Origin: JAMDEO01 sp963775295
Lineage (GTDB): Bacteria > Actinomycetota > Thermoleophilia > RBG-16-64-13
DNA: 64,000 nt
Reading direction: 5' to 3'
Assembly: GCA_963775295.1 (NCBI GenBank)
Contig: CAVZIK010000006.1
Span: 1,054,001 to 1,118,000, forward strand
The notes under the pieces were generated by a model. It did not search any database. It worked only from the letters and a program-made list of their open reading frames with translations, and was not told the origin of the DNA. Of this stretch, positions 1 to 7,413 are shown in pieces. Position 1 is the first letter of the stretch; every line of letters begins with the position of its first letter. The translations under genes and the position numbers were made by a program.

Positions 1-937
1 TGGTGAAGAGGTTGCCCGCTCGGGTGGCCGTGAGTGCTACCGGGAAGGAGACTCCCTCGTCCTCCATGAAACCGCGGGCTCGTTCCAGCACCGCCAACGC
101 GGCGTGGCCCTCGTTGAGATGGCACACTTCGGGCTCGACTCCCAACTCACGCAACAACCGCCAGCCGCCGATGCCCAGGACAATCTCCTGCTGAATGCGA
201 GCCTCGGGCCCACCGCCGTAGAGATCCGCGGTGATGCCCCGGTCGGCAGGGCTGTTCATGAGGTCGTTGGTGTCCAGCAAGTAGAGCTTTACCCGTCCCG
301 CGTTGACCTCCCACACACGGACCCTTACCGTTCGTCGGGGGAATTGGATCGTGACTACCATCCATTCCCCGTGTGAATCGCGCAGCGGCATGACGGGGAG
401 CTGCCCGGGATCGTTGTAGGGGAAGAACTCTATTTGGTGGCCGTCCGAATCGAGCGCCTGCCGGAAATAGCCCTGCTGCCAGAGGAGGCCCACCCCCACC
501 ACGGGGACTCCGAGGTCGCTGGCCACTTTCAGCAAGTCGCCGGCGAGGATGCCCAGGCCGCCGCTATAGATGGGGAGAGCTTCGCTCAACCCGAACTCCA
601 TGCTGAAGTAGGCGATAGGGCCCGGCCGGCTTTCGGCGTCGGGATAGGTCGTCGAGAACCAGGACGGAGCGTCGAAAAGTTTCTGTCGGCTCGACAGGTG
701 ATGATTGAGCAAGGAACGGAAGTCCTGGTCGGCCGCCAGATCTTCCAGGCGGGTCTGCGAAATCGTCTGGAGGATATGCCAGGGGTTATGCGTGATCTCC
801 CAGAGATCGGGATCGAGTATCTCCCACATCTGGTCGGTCGCGTGGCTCCACGACCAGCGCAAATCGAGCGCGAGTTCGATGAGTCCCTTGAGCGCTTCCG
901 GGACGATGGGCAGCGTGTAACGAGGCTGGGCGGTCAA
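1..937 (-). CDS. glgP: Alpha-glucan (glycogen/maltodextrin) phosphorylase, GT35, 5' part only
   Basis: Partial gene: the N-terminal 312 codons are present and the rest runs off the left edge. The product is a cytoplasmic PLP enzyme that releases glucose-1-phosphate from alpha-1,4-glucans. The translated start (LTAQPRYTLPIVPEAL) leads into the short-form GT35 N-terminal domain. The family signature IAYFSMEFGLSEALPIYSGG and the following LGILAGDLLKVASDLGVP are both visible, and NEGHAAL follows near the left edge. The start is TTG at 937, chosen because a GGGGG Shine-Dalgarno lies about 8 bases upstream and the nearby ATG is out of frame. The PLP-lysine domain is outside the window. Pyruvate kinase lies upstream on the same strand and malQ diverges from it, so the three look like one glycogen/maltodextrin-use cluster. 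Confidence 0.93.
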   Translation of the reverse strand, partial: MTAQPRYTLPIVPEALKGLIELALDLRWSWSHATDQMWEILDPDLWEITHNPWHILQTISQTRLEDLAADQDFRSLLNHHLSSRQKLFDAPSWFSTTYPDAESRPGPIAYFSMEFGLSEALPIYSGGLGILAGDLLKVASDLGVPVVGVGLLWQQGYFRQALDSDGHQIEFFPYNDPGQLPVMPLRDSHGEWMVVTIQFPRRTVRVRVWEVNAGRVKLYLLDTNDLMNSPADRGITADLYGGGPEARIQQEIVLGIGGWRLLRELGVEPEVCHLNEGHAALAVLERARGFMEDEGVSFPVALTATRAGNLFT

Positions 938-950
938 GGTGAACCCCCTG

Positions 951-2426
951 TCATTCCGAAACGGCCCCCAGGTCGATTACTTCCAGCCGGTTATTACCCT
1001 GAATGACGACGGCCAATCCCGGTTTGAGCTTCTGCAGACGAAACCAGCGTCGGGCGACGAAGTGCCAGTCGACACTCGAGCCCACCATCGGCGCGCGAGC
1101 CGCTTCAGGTACGAAGACCGAATGCACCCCACGCGAGAACTGCAGCCGGTGGCAGACATCCTCAAAAGGGCTGAAGGCGATGATCCACGCCTGTGGCCGC
1201 AGTCGGGCCACGCTGCGCGCGGTGGCGCCGGTCTCGGTGGGGACGATTATATAGCGCGCACCCAGCCGTTCCGCCGTCGCCGCGGCTTCCTGCGCGAGAA
1301 CCTTGGGCACGGTGTGACCATCGGCTGCGGGTCGTCGCATCCCCTCTTTGTATCTCTCGGCAGAAGCGGCGACGCGGGCCATGACGCTCACGGCGTCCAC
1401 GGGAAACTGACCCATGGCGGTCTCCTCGGAGAGCATCACGCAGTCGGTGCCGTCGAGGATCGCGTTGGAGACGTCAGATACTTCAGCCCGAGTGGGGCGC
1501 CGGTTCTGTGTCATGGACTCGAGCATCTGGGTGGCCGTGATGACGGGCTTACCCGCGGCGTTCGCCCGGCTGATCAGCAGTTTCTGGACGATTGCTATCT
1601 GATCGATAGGCATGTCTACGCCGAGGTCACCTCGGGCGACCATGAGACCGTCGGCCAGAGCAAGGATGGAGTCGATGCAGTTCACCGCGTGGGAGCGCTC
1701 GATTTTGGCGATGATGAAGGGATTACACCCGAGAGCGTGGGCACAGGAGCGTACGGCAGCCACATCATCGGGCCCTTGCACGAACGATACCCCCACCGCT
1801 TCCACGCCCTCGGCGAGCGCGAAGGCGAGAAGCTCTCGGTCGCGGTCGGTGAACGCGGAAATGCCCAGGTCGATGCCCGGGAGGCTTATGCCGTCGCGAT
1901 AACGAAGTTCGCCTCCTACCACGACCCTGGCGATGGCAGCGCGGGTCGGGGTGTAGCAGTCCCTGGGCGCCTCGGTGATCTGTTGGATCCGCAACTGGAT
2001 GAGGCCGTCGTTGAGGAAGACGTCGTCCCCGGCTTTGAGCGACACTGGTATCGAAGGAAGGCTAAGGGGGATGTCCAGCGATGTCTTTGCCCCGCTAACA
2101 GCTGCAGAGGCCTCCTCGGCCAGATCTCTGCCGATAAGTCGCACGAGCTGGCCCCGCCTCAGCTCCGCTACTTCGGTATTGAGTCGTCCGACCCGGAGTT
2201 TTGGCCCGGGCAAGTCGGCCAGCAAGGTCACGCGCTTGCCCACCCGGTCGGCAGCCGCGCGTATCGCCGCGATGGTGGCCCGATGGCTGTCGAAGTCACC
2301 GTGAGCGAGGTTGAGCCGGGCGACGTTGAGTCCCCTCCGGATCATGCGCTCAAGTACATAGGGGGCTTTCGACGCCGGGCCTATGGTGCAGACGATGCGG
2401 GTCTTGTGCTTCGGCAGTGCCGACAT
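951..2426 (-). CDS. pyk: Pyruvate kinase
   Basis: 491 aa cytoplasmic enzyme converting phosphoenolpyruvate and ADP to pyruvate and ATP, the last step of glycolysis. Visible signatures are the N-terminal KTRIVCTIGPAS, the ADLPGPKLRVG segment, the catalytic-lysine motif IIAKIE, the metal/substrate motif MVARGDLGVDMP, ATQMLESM and SEETAMGQFP. A C-terminal regulatory-type domain follows (ATGATARSVARLRPQ and onward). A longer reading frame begins at 2489, but the internal ATG at 2426 is preferred: it has GGGAG just upstream and starts exactly where family members start (MSALPKHKTRIV). It ends 13 bases before the phosphorylase TTG, so the two are probably co-transcribed. It is head-to-head with malQ. 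Confidence 0.97.
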   Translation of the reverse strand: MSALPKHKTRIVCTIGPASKAPYVLERMIRRGLNVARLNLAHGDFDSHRATIAAIRAAADRVGKRVTLLADLPGPKLRVGRLNTEVAELRRGQLVRLIGRDLAEEASAAVSGAKTSLDIPLSLPSIPVSLKAGDDVFLNDGLIQLRIQQITEAPRDCYTPTRAAIARVVVGGELRYRDGISLPGIDLGISAFTDRDRELLAFALAEGVEAVGVSFVQGPDDVAAVRSCAHALGCNPFIIAKIERSHAVNCIDSILALADGLMVARGDLGVDMPIDQIAIVQKLLISRANAAGKPVITATQMLESMTQNRRPTRAEVSDVSNAILDGTDCVMLSEETAMGQFPVDAVSVMARVAASAERYKEGMRRPAADGHTVPKVLAQEAAATAERLGARYIIVPTETGATARSVARLRPQAWIIAFSPFEDVCHRLQFSRGVHSVFVPEAARAPMVGSSVDWHFVARRWFRLQKLKPGLAVVIQGNNRLEVIDLGAVSE

Positions 2427-2468
2427 GTGGGCTCCCGGTAGGTAGTCGGGTACTCTGTTCCTAGGACG

Positions 2469-4661
2469 ATGGTAACCCATATCAGACACCCCAAAGTTAC
2501 AGATCCGCTCTTTCGGGAGTTGGCCGCGCTGTACGGCGTGCGGACGTCTTATCGGGGCGAGGCGAGAAAGCAGGTGAACTCTCCCGACAGCAGCGTCCTT
2601 GCCGTTCTGCGCAGCCTGGGGGCGGAGTTGCCGGTCATGGGAGACGTCGAGGCACCGACATCGGCCGTGCTGGAGGGTGCGATCCGGGCTCGCCGTCTTC
2701 AGGCGTGGCGCAAGATGGTGGAGCCGGTCCTGGTGGCATGGGACGGGGTCCTCTCGTCCCTGGCGGTGCGGCTGCCACGTGGCGCCTCGAAGACCCTGCG
2801 GCTGACCCTGGTCACAGAGGACGGCCGCATCGGTGAGTGGACTGTCGCCGCGCCGGATCTGCAGCTCGTAGGAGCCGAGGACTTCGGTCGCGATCGATAC
2901 GAGGCCTGGAAACTCGCAGCCCCGTGGCGGCGATCACGCCTCCGTTACGCCGGCGCTCCCGCAGTACTTTCCGCGGGGTATCACCGGCTGAGGGTGGAAT
3001 CCGGTGCGCTTTCGGCCGACACCACCGTGATTTCGGCACCACGCCGCTGCTGGTCGGAGGCTACCGCCGGTCGTGGAGCCGAAGGCGTCGGTGAATGGGG
3101 ACTGTTCGCTCCGCTCTACGCTCTGCGGAGCGATCGGGACTGGGGAGCGGGGGACTTGGTGGAATTGCGGACCTTGGCCGAGCGCACCGCCGAGTGGGGG
3201 GGCTCCGCGGTCGCCACGCTGCCGCTGCTCTCCGCCTTTCTCGACGCCCCCTTCGAGCCATCCCCCTACCGTCCAGTGAGCCGCCTTTTCTGGAACGAGT
3301 TTTTCCTCGCCGTGGATCGGATCCCCGAGTGGGAGCGCTGTCCGGCCGCTCGCGAAGCTTGGTCGACAGCCGAGCTGCGGGCTCAATTACGCGCCTTGCG
3401 AGCCCTGGATTTGGTGGACTATCGCAAGGTCATGGCGCTCAAGCGGCAGGCACTCGAGCAGTTGGCGTTTTGCTTCTTTGAGGGCGACGACCAAGCGCGC
3501 AAGGACGATTTTGCCTCGTATCTGGGGGAGCACCCGTTCGTCTTCGAATACGCCCGTTTCCGCGCCGATGTCGAGGAGCGCGGCGTGGATTGGCAAGACT
3601 GGCCGGTCGAGCGTACGGTTGCGGGTGGAGCAGGCGGCACGGCTGAGCGCGGGCTCGTTGAGCGCTATCATCTCTACTCTCAATGGCAAATGGAGGAGCA
3701 ACTGTCGTCCCTCGCCGCTGGATGCGGGCCCGTGGGGCTCTTCTTGGACCTGCCGGTGGGCGTTCACCCCGGCGGGTTTGACACCTGGCGCTGGCCCGGA
3801 CTTTTCGTCCACGACATGTCGGCCGGCGCCCCGCCGGACGCCTTCTTCTCGCTGGGCCAGCATTGGGACTCTCCGCCCCTTGATCCCGTGCGGATGCGCG
3901 AGGATGGGCACTCCTACTTTGCAGCCTGCCTGCGGCACCACATGCGTCATGCGGGTTATTTGCGGATCGATCACGTCATGTCCCTGCACAGGCTGTTCTG
4001 GATCCCGTCCGGGGCGTCGCCCGCGGACGGTGTCTACGTGACATACCCCGCGGACGAACTGTACGCCGTCCTCAGCTTGGAGTCGCACCGGAACGGCACC
4101 GTGGTCGTGGGGGAGGATCTCGGTACCGTTCCGCCTGAGGTCAGACCGGCTATGAGGAGTCACGGTGTTTCGCGTACCTTCGTCGCGCAAGCCTCGTTTC
4201 GGGTCCGGGCCGCGGATCCACTGGCTAAGGTGCCTCCGGGGGCGGTGGCGAGCATCAATACCCATGACATGTTCCCGTTCGCCGGGTTCGTCAACGGCGA
4301 CGACATCCGCGTACGAGCGGAGACAGGGCAGGTGGACGAGGCGGGAGCGCGCCGCGAAGCGGCTGCGCGGGCCAGATTGGTGGGCAGGCTGAGGGAATGG
4401 GCGGCGCGGCAGCCGGCAGCGGCTGCGCAGGCCGTGTTCGGCGCACCCGGGTGGGCGGTCACCTCGGCCCGTGATACGCAAGAGACCCGTCTTCTGCTTC
4501 AGGTCATCTTGCTGCGTCTTGTCGCCGGCACCGCGACCCTCACCCTAGTCAACTTGGAGGATCTCGAACTGGAAACTCGGCCTCAGAATGTGCCGGGTAC
4601 GGGGGGCGAGTGGGGGAACTGGCGACGAAAGATTCTCGAGGGTCTGCCCCAAGAAGAATGA
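2469..4661 (+). CDS. malQ: 4-alpha-glucanotransferase (amylomaltase, GH77)
   Basis: 730 aa cytoplasmic enzyme that transfers alpha-1,4-glucan segments between maltodextrins, producing longer chains for glucan phosphorylase. The N-terminal region (about residues 1-190) is the accessory domain of long MalQ proteins. The GH77 barrel follows. Catalytic residues can be placed: nucleophile Asp501 in LRIDHVMSLHRLFWIP, acid/base Glu549 in VVVGEDLGTVP, and the third carboxylate Asp600 in NTHDMFPF. VGVHPGGFDTW and HWDSPPLDP are also typical. The start is only 42 bases from the divergent pyruvate kinase start, so the promoters must be very compact or overlap. A strong hairpin overlaps the stop codon. 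Confidence 0.96.
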   Translation: MVTHIRHPKVTDPLFRELAALYGVRTSYRGEARKQVNSPDSSVLAVLRSLGAELPVMGDVEAPTSAVLEGAIRARRLQAWRKMVEPVLVAWDGVLSSLAVRLPRGASKTLRLTLVTEDGRIGEWTVAAPDLQLVGAEDFGRDRYEAWKLAAPWRRSRLRYAGAPAVLSAGYHRLRVESGALSADTTVISAPRRCWSEATAGRGAEGVGEWGLFAPLYALRSDRDWGAGDLVELRTLAERTAEWGGSAVATLPLLSAFLDAPFEPSPYRPVSRLFWNEFFLAVDRIPEWERCPAAREAWSTAELRAQLRALRALDLVDYRKVMALKRQALEQLAFCFFEGDDQARKDDFASYLGEHPFVFEYARFRADVEERGVDWQDWPVERTVAGGAGGTAERGLVERYHLYSQWQMEEQLSSLAAGCGPVGLFLDLPVGVHPGGFDTWRWPGLFVHDMSAGAPPDAFFSLGQHWDSPPLDPVRMREDGHSYFAACLRHHMRHAGYLRIDHVMSLHRLFWIPSGASPADGVYVTYPADELYAVLSLESHRNGTVVVGEDLGTVPPEVRPAMRSHGVSRTFVAQASFRVRAADPLAKVPPGAVASINTHDMFPFAGFVNGDDIRVRAETGQVDEAGARREAAARARLVGRLREWAARQPAAAAQAVFGAPGWAVTSARDTQETRLLLQVILLRLVAGTATLTLVNLEDLELETRPQNVPGTGGEWGNWRRKILEGLPQEE

Positions 4662-4685
4662 GGCCCGGATTTCTCCGGGCCTCAT
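4658..4685. terminator. Bidirectional hairpin terminator between malQ and the SLH-protein gene
   Basis: A perfect 12-bp inverted repeat, ATGAGGCCCGGA and TCCGGGCCTCAT, flanks a 4-base TTTC loop. It sits between two convergent genes and starts inside the malQ stop codon. No run of T follows on either strand, so it is a stable hairpin of terminator type rather than a canonical intrinsic terminator. Confidence 0.7.
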
Positions 4686-4730
4686 TGAGGAGGACGATCG
4701 TTAGGGAGCCCTCAGCTCGTGTGATCGGGG

Positions 4731-7073
4731 CTAGTTGAGGCTGAGTAAGTTATGGAGAATCTGGGCGACCTCACCGCGTGTGGCCGGAGCCCAAGGATTC
4801 CAGGAAGTCCCGTATCCCGCGATGCCGGCGAGCAGGCCGTTGGCCTCAGCGATCGCCATGGTCTGAGTGTGTTGATCCCCAATGTCCCCCAGCACTGAGC
4901 CACCGATACCGGCTGTGCTGAGAGCGGTGGAATCGAGGGTTTGGAGCGAGCGCACGACGATAGTGACCATCTGCGCTCTAGTCAGGTTGTTCCAAGGTGC
5001 GAAGCGCACCGGCGTGATCCCGGAGAGGGCTCCGATCGACTCAAGGGCGGTGATGAACTTCTGCGGATAGAGATTCTCGTCGGCGGGTCCTAGATCAGAA
5101 AACCGGGTGGCGGTCACATCTTCGTCAGCCAGACCGAGAGCGGAGGCCACCATCTTCGCGAACTGTGCACGGGTTGTGGCATTCCCAGCTCCGAACGTGC
5201 CATCCCGGTAGCCGGAGATTACACAGGACTCCGCGAGGGCGGTCACTGCATCACTGTAGGTGGAACTGGTGCTCAGGTCGCTGAACGCGACTGGCGTCAG
5301 CGGACTTGCCGCTTCTTCAACCGTTGCTGCGAAGCTAGCGCCCGCAATGGTGACCGTCTCAGTTGCATCGCCAACCTGCCGTCCGTAACGATCGTAAGCG
5401 ATGACTGCCAGCTTGTGGCTGGTACCCGAGGCCATCCGTCCGGTGTTCCAACTGAACGTGAAGGGCTGGCGGTAGTCCTGGCTGATGAGCCTGTCGTCCA
5501 CGTAGAGGCGCATTCTGCTGGCCGAGAGGTGCGACTGGGTGCTCGCTTTGACGGTCACTCTGCCGGAAACGACGCTCTGATCAAGCGGGCTCGATATAGA
5601 CACTGGCGCAAGGCCGACTACGACCGGGGGCGCAGTAGTCGTCGTGGTCTGCGGCGAAGCGGTAGTCGTCGTAGTCTGCGGTGCCACTGCGGTCGTAGTG
5701 GTTCGTGGCGCCAAAGTTGTCGTGGTGGTCGGACGAAGAGAAGTAGTGGTTGTCGTCGGCGGGACCGTGGTCGTCGTAGTCGGAGGCACGGTAGTGGTTG
5801 TGGTCAGGGCCCAGATCGGGACCGTCGATGTCGTAGTCGGGGCCACGGTGGTGGTCGTGGGCTTAACCGTGGTCGTTGTGGCCGCGGCCGAGGTGGTGGT
5901 AGTGGTTCTGATCGTCGTCGTAGTCGGGGCGACTGTGGTGGTCGTGGGGGCTAGGGTCGTTGTGGTGGTAGGCCTAACCGTTGTCGTCGTAGGAGCCACC
6001 GTGGTGGTCGTTGGCGCGAGGGTCGTTGTCGTCGTCCCGCCCAGATCGATCACCAGGTTCTGTATGCTCGCGCTGTCGGAGGCAAGCAGCCGCGAGCCGC
6101 TGTACGTGCCACCATGGAACGAGATGTCACGGCAGGTTGTGCTGCCACCTCGACTGGTGAGGAGGGAGGCACCGCCGGAGGCTTGGAAGGCGCTGATGGT
6201 CACAGTGTGTGGATCGTAGAGGGTAAAGAGCGATTCGCCGGAACTGCTCGCGGATGCGGTGACGTTGCTAAAGCCGATGTCCTCGTATCCCGAGCCCACG
6301 ACGATGCCATACGTACCGGCTAGGCTCAGGCCGTTGAAGGAGATCCCGCTCGACGGAGAAGACCAACCAGCGTCGGTGTAGAGCTGCAGGGTGAACCCGA
6401 TGCCTCCGGCCAGTTGGATTGAGTTGAACTGAAGCGAGTGGTTGTTGCGCTCGATGTAGAGTGCGTGCGGCGAGAAGAACCCGGAGGTGGCGGTGGTCAA
6501 GGCCTGGAGATTTAGATTCTCGAACAAGCCGCCGGTCAGGTTGGATATGTAGATGGGCTGAGCCGTACCGGTCACCGTCAGGTCGCGCACCGTGAGGTTG
6601 CTGCCTTTGGTATCGGCCTTGAGGGCATAGTACGCGTTCGCGACCCTGATCCTCTCCAGGGTCACTGAAGAGTAGTTCCAGATGTGGAGGGGGATGATCA
6701 TGGCCCCTGCGCTTGCAAACTGAAAGCCGATATCGCGGATGGCTACATTGGAGATCCCCGCGCCTATCATCAACTCTTTCACTCCGGACGACGCAGGCAT
6801 GGTGAGGATAGTACTGCTAGCTCCTGCCCCCTGGATGGTGACGCCGCTTTTCAGATTGATCGTGGAGTTACAGGCGTAGGTCCCTGCTGGGATGGTCACC
6901 GTCCCCCCGGCGGGGCAGGCGTTAATGGCGGATTGAAGGTCGAATGTTCCTGCCGCGAAGACCTGGGCCGGCCAGAGAACCATCAGTGCGACCGCCGCGA
7001 CGATGACCCAGATCGCTTTCCGTAGACGTTTCGGCCGGACCTTGTCGGTCCGAATCCCTGCAGGTGCTTCCAT
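4731..7073 (-). CDS. Exported right-handed beta-helix protein with Thr-rich linker, Ig-like domain and three SLH repeats
   Basis: 780 aa predicted surface protein. A basic N-terminus (KVRPKRLRKAIW) and a hydrophobic stretch ending in VFA form a signal peptide (about residues 17-42). Residues 45-340 resemble pectate-lyase/right-handed beta-helix folds (TIPAGTYACNSTINLKSGVTIQGAG, shown in part, and many short strands). Residues 345-490 are a TTTT(V/L)xP linker. Residues 494-580 look like an Ig-like domain (RLYVDDRLISQDYRQPFTFS). Residues 590-780 hold three SLH repeats, including VISGYRDGTFGAGNATTRAQ. SLH repeats usually bind pyruvylated cell-wall polymer. The start at 7073 is preferred over the longer frame (7112) because GGGAGG lies 5 bases upstream. 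A GEMM-I riboswitch precedes it. Whether the helix degrades or merely binds polysaccharide cannot be told. Confidence 0.9.
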   Translation of the reverse strand: MEAPAGIRTDKVRPKRLRKAIWVIVAAVALMVLWPAQVFAAGTFDLQSAINACPAGGTVTIPAGTYACNSTINLKSGVTIQGAGASSTILTMPASSGVKELMIGAGISNVAIRDIGFQFASAGAMIIPLHIWNYSSVTLERIRVANAYYALKADTKGSNLTVRDLTVTGTAQPIYISNLTGGLFENLNLQALTTATSGFFSPHALYIERNNHSLQFNSIQLAGGIGFTLQLYTDAGWSSPSSGISFNGLSLAGTYGIVVGSGYEDIGFSNVTASASSSGESLFTLYDPHTVTISAFQASGGASLLTSRGGSTTCRDISFHGGTYSGSRLLASDSASIQNLVIDLGGTTTTTLAPTTTTVAPTTTTVRPTTTTTLAPTTTTVAPTTTTIRTTTTTSAAATTTTVKPTTTTVAPTTTSTVPIWALTTTTTVPPTTTTTVPPTTTTTSLRPTTTTTLAPRTTTTAVAPQTTTTTASPQTTTTTAPPVVVGLAPVSISSPLDQSVVSGRVTVKASTQSHLSASRMRLYVDDRLISQDYRQPFTFSWNTGRMASGTSHKLAVIAYDRYGRQVGDATETVTIAGASFAATVEEAASPLTPVAFSDLSTSSTYSDAVTALAESCVISGYRDGTFGAGNATTRAQFAKMVASALGLADEDVTATRFSDLGPADENLYPQKFITALESIGALSGITPVRFAPWNNLTRAQMVTIVVRSLQTLDSTALSTAGIGGSVLGDIGDQHTQTMAIAEANGLLAGIAGYGTSWNPWAPATRGEVAQILHNLLSLN
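5625..6040 (-). repeat. Low-complexity repeat DNA encoding the Thr-rich linker
   Basis: About 400 bases of imperfect short repeats (on the plus strand GTCGTAGT/GTGGTCGT-like units) encode runs of Thr broken by Val, Ala, Pro, Leu and Arg. The repeat lies fully inside the SLH protein and stays in frame. Such DNA is prone to length change and to assembly error, so linker length may vary between strains. Confidence 0.8.
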
Positions 7074-7139
7074 CGTAACCTCCCAGACAAGCGAGGCCGA
7101 CCTCAAAGGCATTCACTAGCCTTTTGGGTCAGCCCCAAA

Positions 7140-7219
7140 GACTTTCGGCGGCCCGGCTGACTCATGGAGTCCCGTGGCTTTGCGACCCCACCTCGCGATG
7201 GGTATGCCCTTTCGCAGTC
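7140..7219 (-). promoter_or_regulatory. Cyclic di-GMP-I (GEMM-I) riboswitch aptamer
   Basis: Read on the minus strand, the leader of the SLH-protein gene carries the conserved GEMM-I blocks in order: AAAGGGCATACC, a hairpin CCCATCGCGAGGTGGGG, the tetraloop-receptor side TCGCAAAGCC, then ACGGGACTCC, and finally AGCCGGGCCGCCG. A short closing helix can be drawn between GACT (7219-7216) and AGTC (7143-7140). The aptamer ends 66 bases before the start codon. The G of AGGGC at the ligand-contact position favours c-di-GMP over the cGAMP-preferring subclass, though this alignment was made by eye. A hairpin (CTTTGGG GCTGA CCCAAAAG) follows directly and shares one base with the closing helix, making it the likely expression platform. 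Confidence 0.82.
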
Positions 7220-7375
7220 CCGCGCATCTTATGCGCTGCTACCTGGAATATCGACGGAGAGTAGAATTACTTGAGGAAGAAGTGCACGGAAGCAGAAAGC
7301 GTTTGCGCCGGGAAACAGCATCGACGCACGAGATACAGGCTCTACGGACCGGCCGCTAGTCCAGCTCGTCTTCAA

Positions 7376-7406
7376 GTGCAGAGACCTCGCTCCGGGGCCT
7401 CTGCAC
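7376..7406 (-). terminator. Hairpin downstream of the tyrosine-kinase gene
   Basis: GTGCAGAG and CTCTGCAC form a perfect 8-bp stem just beyond the stop codon of the BY-kinase gene, in front of the riboswitch leader of the next gene. No T-run follows, so the terminator role is inferred from position and stem stability. The rest of the 7074-7413 gap holds only the riboswitch, a small hairpin GCGCAT/ATGCGC near 7221-7235, and presumably the promoter. I see no gene in it. Confidence 0.55.
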
Positions 7407-7413
7407 GGAACCT

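Noticed and set aside
939..2441. 500-codon plus-strand open frame
   Set aside because: It is antisense to pyruvate kinase, whose motifs are unambiguous. Long antisense frames are expected in GC-rich DNA.
3387..4481. 364-codon minus-strand open frame
   Set aside because: It lies entirely within malQ, whose catalytic motifs are on the plus strand. It has no domain-like sequence.
5625..6040. Repeat block resembling a tandem array or CRISPR
   Set aside because: The units are short, imperfect and in frame, and they encode a TTTT(V/L)xP linker. There are no spacers of uniform length.
7174..7359. 61-codon plus-strand frame
   Set aside because: It is antisense to the riboswitch and has no ribosome site; the conserved RNA elements explain this sequence better.
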